Assembly (NCBI RefSeq): GCF_014841105.1
Contig: NZ_JACYWE010000004.1
Span: 62,001-126,000 of the forward strand
Source: Lolliginicoccus lacisalsi
GTDB lineage: Bacteria > Actinomycetota > Actinomycetes > Mycobacteriales > Mycobacteriaceae
DNA: 64,000 nt
Reading direction: 5' to 3'
This document shows positions 59,821 through 64,000 of the stretch, piece after piece. A program made the position numbers and the translations under genes. Below the pieces are notes generated by a model. The model was not told where the DNA came from and did no database searches. It worked only from the letters and a program-made list of their open reading frames with translations. The stretch's first letter is position 1, and each line of letters opens with the position of its first letter.

Positions 59821-59883
59821 GCGCGGTCTAGGCGGTGGCTGCCGGTGCGCGGCGGTGGCTTTGGCTGCCGTTCGGCGCGTTGG

Positions 59884-59966
59884 CTGCCGTCCGCCGCAAA
59901 CGCGATAGAAGCGGCCGGATATGCAGGTCGGCTTCTATCGCGTTTGGTGGTTTCCGGTGCTTTTGC
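59884..59966 (-). repeat. Palindromic intergenic repeat element, copy D (reverse)
   Basis: Arms AAACGCGATAGAAGC (59898-59912) and GCTTCTATCGCGTTT (59931-59945) flank a centre that matches the others when reversed (CGACCTGC). The conserved flank AAAGCACCGGAAACC is at 59946-59966 on the minus strand. It lies between DUF3017 and metX, which are convergent. Confidence 0.9.
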
Positions 59967-60034
59967 GACGCCTGGCGGGTGACGTGGCTTCAAGCGGCAG
60001 TCCCAGCGCCGGTCAGCCCTGCTACCTCGGCGCG

Positions 60035-60075
60035 AGTGGAAAATTTTCCCGCTCCTAGAGGGAAAAGTTTCCACT
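60035..60075. repeat. 16-bp inverted repeat downstream of metX
   Basis: Arms AGTGGAAAATTTTCCC (60035-60050) and GGGAAAAGTTTCCACT (60060-60075) pair at 15 of 16 positions with a 9-base loop. It could be a terminator of the metYX operon, or a binding site; no T-run follows on either strand. From 60077 to 60150 about three copies of a CCCACCAGCCGCGC-containing unit follow. Confidence 0.6.
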
Positions 60076-60151
60076 AGCAGCGCGCCACCAGCCGCGCGAG
60101 CCCAACCCACCAGCCGCGCGCGCCCAACCCACCAGCCGCGCCGCCGCGTGC

Positions 60152-61360
60152 TCAGCGAATGCTGTGGCGCGCGAGCTCCATCGTGTCGGTGAGGAGCGCG
60201 GAGATCTCCTCGAGATCGGTGAGGAAGCCGTCGTGGCCCTTGTCGGTGTGCAGCACGCGCAGTTCCTTGCAGCCTGGCAGCTTCGCGGCGAGCTCTTCCT
60301 GCAGGCGCAGGGGGGAGAGCCGGTCGGAGGTGATGCCACCGACGATGGTGGGCACGGTGCAGGAGGCGAGCGCGGCATCGAGCCCGCCGCGACCGCGGCC
60401 GACGTCGTGGCTGCTGAGGGAGTCGCTGAGGATGACGTAGCTACCGGCGTCGAACCGGTGGACGAGCTTGCCGGCCTGGTGGTCGAGGTAGCTCTGGATG
60501 GAGTACTGGCCACCGTGGACGGGTGACACGTCGGTCTGCGCATCGTTGCCGAACCGGGTGTCGAGTTCTTCCTCGCCACGGTAGGTGAGGTGGGCGATGC
60601 GGCGTGCCACGCCCAGACCGTGCTCGGGAGAGCGACCGGTGCCGTAGTAATCGCCGCCCTGCCAGCCGGGGTCGGTCTTGATGGCGAGGATCTGCGCGGT
60701 CTGGGTGCCGATCTGATCGGCGGTGGCGCGGGCTCCGACGGCGAGGACGAGCGCGCTGGCGACGCGATCGGGGCAGGTGATGGCCCATTCGAGCGCGCGG
60801 GCACCGCCCATGGAGCCGCCCAGGACGGACGCGAAGCGCTCGATGCCGAGCAGGTCAGCGAGCTTGCGCTCGGCGTTGACCTGGTCGCGGATCGTCACTG
60901 CGGGGAAGCGTGATCCCCAGGGCTTGCCGTCGGGGGCGAGGGATCCGGGGCCGGTGCTGCCCTGGCAGCCGCCGACGGCATTGGCGGCGAGGACGCACCA
61001 TTCGTTGGTGTCGACGACCGCGCCGGGGCCGATGAGCCCGTCCCACCATCCCGGGGAGGGGTGGTGGGCATCGGCGGGACCGGTGACGTGGGAATCACCG
61101 GTGAGGGCGTGCAGCGCCAGGATGACGTTGTCGCCGCGGGGCGATACCTCGCCCCAGCGCTGCACCGCGAGGGTCACGTCGGGCAGCGTGGCACCGTTCT
61201 CCATGCGGAGCGGCCCGATGCGAACGTGGCCGACACTGCCGTCCGGCGCTGGCCAGAGGGCACTGCCTAGGCCACGCTCCGCCCCGCGCCCGGTGGAGGG
61301 CGCGGACGGGGCGCGGTTGCTGAGCGGCGGGTGAACGCTGCGCGGGTGGCTCACTCTCAA
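60152..61360 (-). CDS. metX: Homoserine O-acetyltransferase
   Basis: This 402-residue alpha/beta hydrolase-fold acyltransferase has the [13 protein letters not shown] segment near residue 82 and nucleophile elbow [13 protein letters not shown] near 181. The Asp-His end is [14 protein letters not shown] near 370. It acetylates homoserine with acetyl-CoA in the first step to methionine. It starts with TTG at 61360, overlapping the metY stop, or the GTG at 61354. It is transcribed with metY and so is under the SAM-IV leader. Confidence 0.95.
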   Translation of the reverse strand: MRVSHPRSVHPPLSNRAPSAPSTGRGAERGLGSALWPAPDGSVGHVRIGPLRMENGATLPDVTLAVQRWGEVSPRGDNVILALHALTGDSHVTGPADAHHPSPGWWDGLIGPGAVVDTNEWCVLAANAVGGCQGSTGPGSLAPDGKPWGSRFPAVTIRDQVNAERKLADLLGIERFASVLGGSMGGARALEWAITCPDRVASALVLAVGARATADQIGTQTAQILAIKTDPGWQGGDYYGTGRSPEHGLGVARRIAHLTYRGEEELDTRFGNDAQTDVSPVHGGQYSIQSYLDHQAGKLVHRFDAGSYVILSDSLSSHDVGRGRGGLDAALASCTVPTIVGGITSDRLSPLRLQEELAAKLPGCKELRVLHTDKGHDGFLTDLEEISALLTDTMELARHSIR

Positions 61361-62649
61361 GATGCCGCCGCTTCGAATCCGAGCTGGAGGTCGGCGATGA
61401 TGTCCTCGATGCCCTCGATGCCCACGGCGAGCCGCACGAGGCCGGGGGTGACGCCAGCGGAAAGCTGCTCCTCGGGAGACAGCTGCGCGTGCGTCGTTGA
61501 TGCGGGGTGGATGACGAGGGAGCGCACGTCACCGATGTTAGCGACATGGCTGTGGAGGACGAGCGCGTTGACGAACCGCTTGCCGGCCTCCACGCCGCCC
61601 TCGAGCTCGAAGGACAGCACCGCTCCGGGGCCCTTGGGCGCGAGCTTGCTGGCGCGCTCGTACCAGGGGGAAGCGGGCAGGCCGGAGTAGTGGACGGCGA
61701 GGACGTCGTCCCGGCTTGCGAGGTGTTCGGCTACGGCGCGAGCGTTCTGCACATGACGTTCAATGCGCAGGCTGAGGGTTTCTATTCCCTGCCCGATGAG
61801 GAACGCGTTGAACGGCGAGACCGCGGCACCGGTGTCGCGGAGCAGTGTCAGGCGGGCCTTGAGCGCGAAGGCGGGCGGGCCGAGGTCAGCGTAGACGAGG
61901 CCGTTGTAGGACGGGTCGGGAGTGGTGAACCCGGGGTACCGGCCGGACGTCCAATCGAAGGTGCCGCCGTCGACGATGACGCCCGCGACGGAGGTGCCGT
62001 GGCCGCCCAGGTACTTGGTGGCGGAGTGCACGACGATGTCAGCGCCGTGGGCGAGCGGCTGGATGAGATAGGGGGTGGCGACGGTGTTGTCGACGATCAG
62101 CGGGATCCCGTTGGCATGGGCGATGCCAGCGATGCCGTCGATGTCGAGGATCTCGCCCCTGGGGTTTGCGATCGTTTCCCCGAAGAACGCCTTGGTGTTG
62201 TCGCGCACGGCTGCCTGCCACTGGTCGAGATCGTCGGGGTCATCGACGAAGCTCACCGTGATGCCGAGCTTGGGCAGCGAGTAGTGGAACAGGTTGTAGG
62301 TGCCGCCATAGAGGCGCGGGCTGGAGACGATGTGGTCGCCAGCCTCGGCGAGGGTGAGGATCGCGTAGGTCTCGGCCGCCTGGCCGGAGGCGAGGAGCAG
62401 CGCGGCGGCACCGCCCTCGAGCGCGGCGATGCGCTGCTCGATCACGTCCTGGGTGGGGTTGATGATGCGCGTGTAGATATTGCCGGGCTCAGCGAGGCTG
62501 AACAGCGCCGCGGCGTGATCGGTGTCCCGGAAGGCGTACGAGGTGGTCTGGTAGATCGGGAGGGCGCGGGCGCCCGTTGTTGGATCGGGTGCCTGGCCGG
62601 CGTGGACCTGCTTGGTCTCGAAGCTCCAGCTTGCTGCTGCGTCGCTCAT
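61357..62649 (-). CDS. metY: O-acetylhomoserine sulfhydrylase
   Basis: This 430-residue PLP enzyme of the Cys/Met metabolism family begins [20 protein letters not shown]. The PLP Lys is in [17 protein letters not shown] (near residue 210), and [16 protein letters not shown] near 36 is conserved. It makes homocysteine from O-acetylhomoserine and sulfide. The ATG at 62649 has AGGAG upstream. A leader of over 380 bases before it contains a uORF and a SAM-IV riboswitch, so its expression should fall when SAM is plentiful. Confidence 0.95.
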   Translation of the reverse strand: MSDAAASWSFETKQVHAGQAPDPTTGARALPIYQTTSYAFRDTDHAAALFSLAEPGNIYTRIINPTQDVIEQRIAALEGGAAALLLASGQAAETYAILTLAEAGDHIVSSPRLYGGTYNLFHYSLPKLGITVSFVDDPDDLDQWQAAVRDNTKAFFGETIANPRGEILDIDGIAGIAHANGIPLIVDNTVATPYLIQPLAHGADIVVHSATKYLGGHGTSVAGVIVDGGTFDWTSGRYPGFTTPDPSYNGLVYADLGPPAFALKARLTLLRDTGAAVSPFNAFLIGQGIETLSLRIERHVQNARAVAEHLASRDDVLAVHYSGLPASPWYERASKLAPKGPGAVLSFELEGGVEAGKRFVNALVLHSHVANIGDVRSLVIHPASTTHAQLSPEEQLSAGVTPGLVRLAVGIEGIEDIIADLQLGFEAAAS

Positions 62650-62850
62650 GGCGTGATCTCCTGGGAGTCGTGTCGGGGCAGCATCCCGGCCTCGGACTTG
62701 CGGGGATGCGGGGGGACGGCACGAATGGTCCGCGTGGAGCGCGGGAACTCACCTCGACGGTGGCCGCGGGGCCGGGCCCTGGGGCTCGCGCGACGGGTGG
62801 TGTTCCGTGGGCGGGGCGCGGTCCGGCGCGCCCTCAGGCTCTAGCGGTGG

Positions 62851-62868
62851 CTAGCGACATCGACTCAT
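62851..62868 (-). CDS. Five-codon leader ORF (MSRCR) with Cys codon
   Basis: ATG-AGT-CGA-TGT-CGC-TAG lies 201 bases upstream of the metY start and is preceded by GGAGG four bases before the ATG at the right spacing. It encodes Met-Ser-Arg-Cys-Arg. Cysteine-codon leader ORFs are known to attenuate sulfur genes in mycobacteria, so this may sense charged tRNA-Cys. It is too short to be judged by homology. Confidence 0.55.
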   Translation of the reverse strand: MSRCR

Positions 62869-62902
62869 GGTGAACCTCCGTTGGTGACAATACCCGGTTC
62901 CC

Positions 62903-62922
62903 GGGCCCGTCCCAGCGGGCCC
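62903..62922 (-). promoter_or_regulatory. Small GC hairpin between riboswitch and uORF
   Basis: GGGCCCG and CGGGCCC pair perfectly with a 6-base loop. It lies between the riboswitch core and the uORF and may be part of its 3' stem or expression platform. Confidence 0.45.
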
Positions 62923-62939
62923 GCGCTTGCAGCGCGCGC

Positions 62940-63037
62940 GGTGCTTCGCGCGATGCCTGGTCATCACCCGGGGCACCCCACCGCGGAAGGAGGGTTGCCG
63001 AGCAGCCAGCCGGGGCTTGGCGCTGCTTCTCATGACC
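62940..63037 (-). ncRNA. SAM-IV riboswitch upstream of metY
   Basis: The minus-strand RNA starts GGTCATGAG (63037-63029) and closes with GATGACC (62965-62959), forming the P1 stem. Between them lie the conserved parts: CAAGCCCCGGCT, CGGCAACCCTCC, CCGCGGTGGGGTGCC and CCCGGGTGATGACC. These match the SAM-IV consensus known upstream of met genes in Actinobacteria. SAM binding should repress metY-metX. The exact 3' boundary is approximate because the extended pseudoknot stem was not fully traced. Confidence 0.88.
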
Positions 63038-63045
63038 TGTTCCCG

Positions 63046-63051
63046 ATAGTA
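63046..63051 (-). promoter_or_regulatory. Probable -10 of the metYX leader transcript
   Basis: TACTAT on the minus strand (63051-63046) lies about seven bases before the inferred start near 63040, just upstream of the riboswitch. No good -35 is found at 16-18 bases. Confidence 0.45.
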
Positions 63052-63348
63052 GCGCCACTGGCGCCAAAGCGGGAATCGGGGGAGGGGGCCGGTCCTCGCG
63101 CGGCGCGCCGGGGCTAGGCTTGGGCCCAGCGTGGCGGGCCTTCCTGGCATGCGGGGCCCGAAGCATCCCTCGAGGGCCTACTCCAACCAGTACGCTTGTC
63201 ATGTTTGCTGTGGGTGGGACGTGGACCCTCCCAGCACGATAGGTTTAATCCGATGAACCGTGATGCCTGAGCGCGGGCCGGATGCACTCACAAAGTGCGG
63301 CACGCGAGAGTCGCGCCAGGACCATTGCCGAGGAGGACGCGAACACCC

Positions 63349-64000
63349 ATGTCCAAGATCAAGGTTGAGGGCACTGTCGTAGAGCTCGATGGCGACGAGA
63401 TGACCCGTATCATCTGGCAGTTCATCAAGGACAAGCTGATCCATCCGTACCTCGATGTGAACCTCGAGTACTACGACCTCGGCATGGAGAATCGCGATGC
63501 CACGGATGACGAGGTCACCGTGGACGCCGCCAATGCGATCAAGAAGCACGGGGTAGGCGTCAAGTGCGCCACCATCACCCCGGACGAGGCGCGCATGGAG
63601 GAGTTCGGGCTCAAGAAGATGTGGCGGTCGCCCAACGGCACCATCCGCAACATCCTCGGGGGCACGATCTTTCGTGCCCCCATTATTATTTCCAACGTTC
63701 CGCGGCTCGTCCCGGGCTGGACGAAGCCGGTGGTCGTGGGGCGCCACGCGTTCGGCGACCAGTACCGCGCCACCGATTTCAAGGTGCACCAGGCCGGTAC
63801 CGTCACGCTGACCTTCACGCCCGAGGACGGCAGCGAGCCCATCGTGCACGAGGTCGTCAAGATGCCCGAGGACGGCGGCGTCGTGCTCGGCATGTACAAC
63901 TTCAAGAAGTCGATCCAGGATTTCGCGCGCGCCTCCCTGTCCTACGGGCTGCAGCAGAACTATCCGGTGTACCTGTCGACGAAGAACACGATCCTCAAGG
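63349..64000 (+). CDS. icd: NADP-dependent isocitrate dehydrogenase (3' partial)
   Basis: The first 217 residues start [44 protein letters not shown] lies near residue 82 and [20 protein letters not shown] near residues 90-110, the characteristic substrate-binding region. These are typical of the dimeric eukaryote-like (type II) NADP enzyme of Mycobacterium (Icd1). It converts isocitrate to 2-oxoglutarate in the TCA cycle. The ATG at 63349 has GAGGAGG at 63330-63336. The gene runs off the window's right edge. Placement after metY matches M. tuberculosis Rv3339c-Rv3341. Confidence 0.95.
   Translation, partial: MSKIKVEGTVVELDGDEMTRIIWQFIKDKLIHPYLDVNLEYYDLGMENRDATDDEVTVDAANAIKKHGVGVKCATITPDEARMEEFGLKKMWRSPNGTIRNILGGTIFRAPIIISNVPRLVPGWTKPVVVGRHAFGDQYRATDFKVHQAGTVTLTFTPEDGSEPIVHEVVKMPEDGGVVLGMYNFKKSIQDFARASLSYGLQQNYPVYLSTKNTILK

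Overview
This is a high-GC actinobacterial chromosome segment, most likely from the order Mycobacteriales (the mycolic-acid group around Rhodococcus, Nocardia and Mycobacterium). The evidence is gene content and order: guaB3, an RsbW/SigF pair, guaA, imuA'-imuB-dnaE2 behind LexA boxes of the mycobacterial type (TCGAAC-N4-GTTCGA), trmL, folD with a DUF3017 gene, metX-metY behind a SAM-IV riboswitch, and icd. PapA-like acyltransferases and a DrrAB-type exporter fit the same group. Genus and species cannot be read from the window.

0-20 kb is a general-stress island. It starts with the end of guaB3 and an overlapping anti-sigma/sigma pair (rsbW-sigF). Five sites in the next 17 kb match the SigF promoter pattern GTTT(A)-N15-GGGTA(T/G), and several weaker ones are present. 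They precede an uncharacterised cluster (ATP-grasp, CocE/NonD hydrolase, HemK-like methyltransferase, CDGSH protein, convergent haem-oxygenase-like diiron enzyme), a GCS2-type ligase with a membrane tail, an SRPBCC/CrtI-like oxidoreductase pair, a second SRPBCC gene and an SDR-ChaB-DUF4383 operon. A Balon/Rv2629-like ribosome hibernation factor lies with a Rieske-tailed flavoenzyme, and a GT4 glycosyltransferase and a STAS protein follow.

20-32.5 kb holds a 5'-truncated gntR coupled to an MFS exporter, guaA, a PAP2 phosphatase, an AbiEi/DUF559-like protein, a BCCT transporter, a divergent PspC envelope-stress locus (PspC membrane protein against a PspC-histidine kinase/LuxR regulator pair, with two palindromes between them) and a membrane-anchored protein kinase that has lost the DFG aspartate.

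32.6-39.1 kb is the SOS mutasome imuA'-imuB-dnaE2 with two LexA boxes. 39.5-58.4 kb is a putative lipid-assembly locus: a type II thioesterase, three minus-strand condensation/PapA-like acyltransferases, a TetR regulator, a tightly coupled seven-gene plus-strand operon (SCP-x thiolase, SRPBCC, MaoC, SDR, fused acyl-CoA dehydrogenase, alpha/beta hydrolase, FadD), a fourth PapA-like gene and an ABC exporter. No PKS or complete NRPS is present. 58.4-64 kb returns to core metabolism: folD, DUF3017, metX, metY with its leader (SAM-IV riboswitch plus a five-codon uORF with a Cys codon) and the start of icd.

Four copies of an oriented palindromic repeat (arms AAACGCGATAGAA / TTCTATCGCGTTT) sit in intergenic gaps at 24.5, 25.8, 35.2 and 59.9 kb, each next to GC-rich tandem repeats. 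No tRNA, rRNA, CRISPR array, insertion sequence or prophage gene was recognised.
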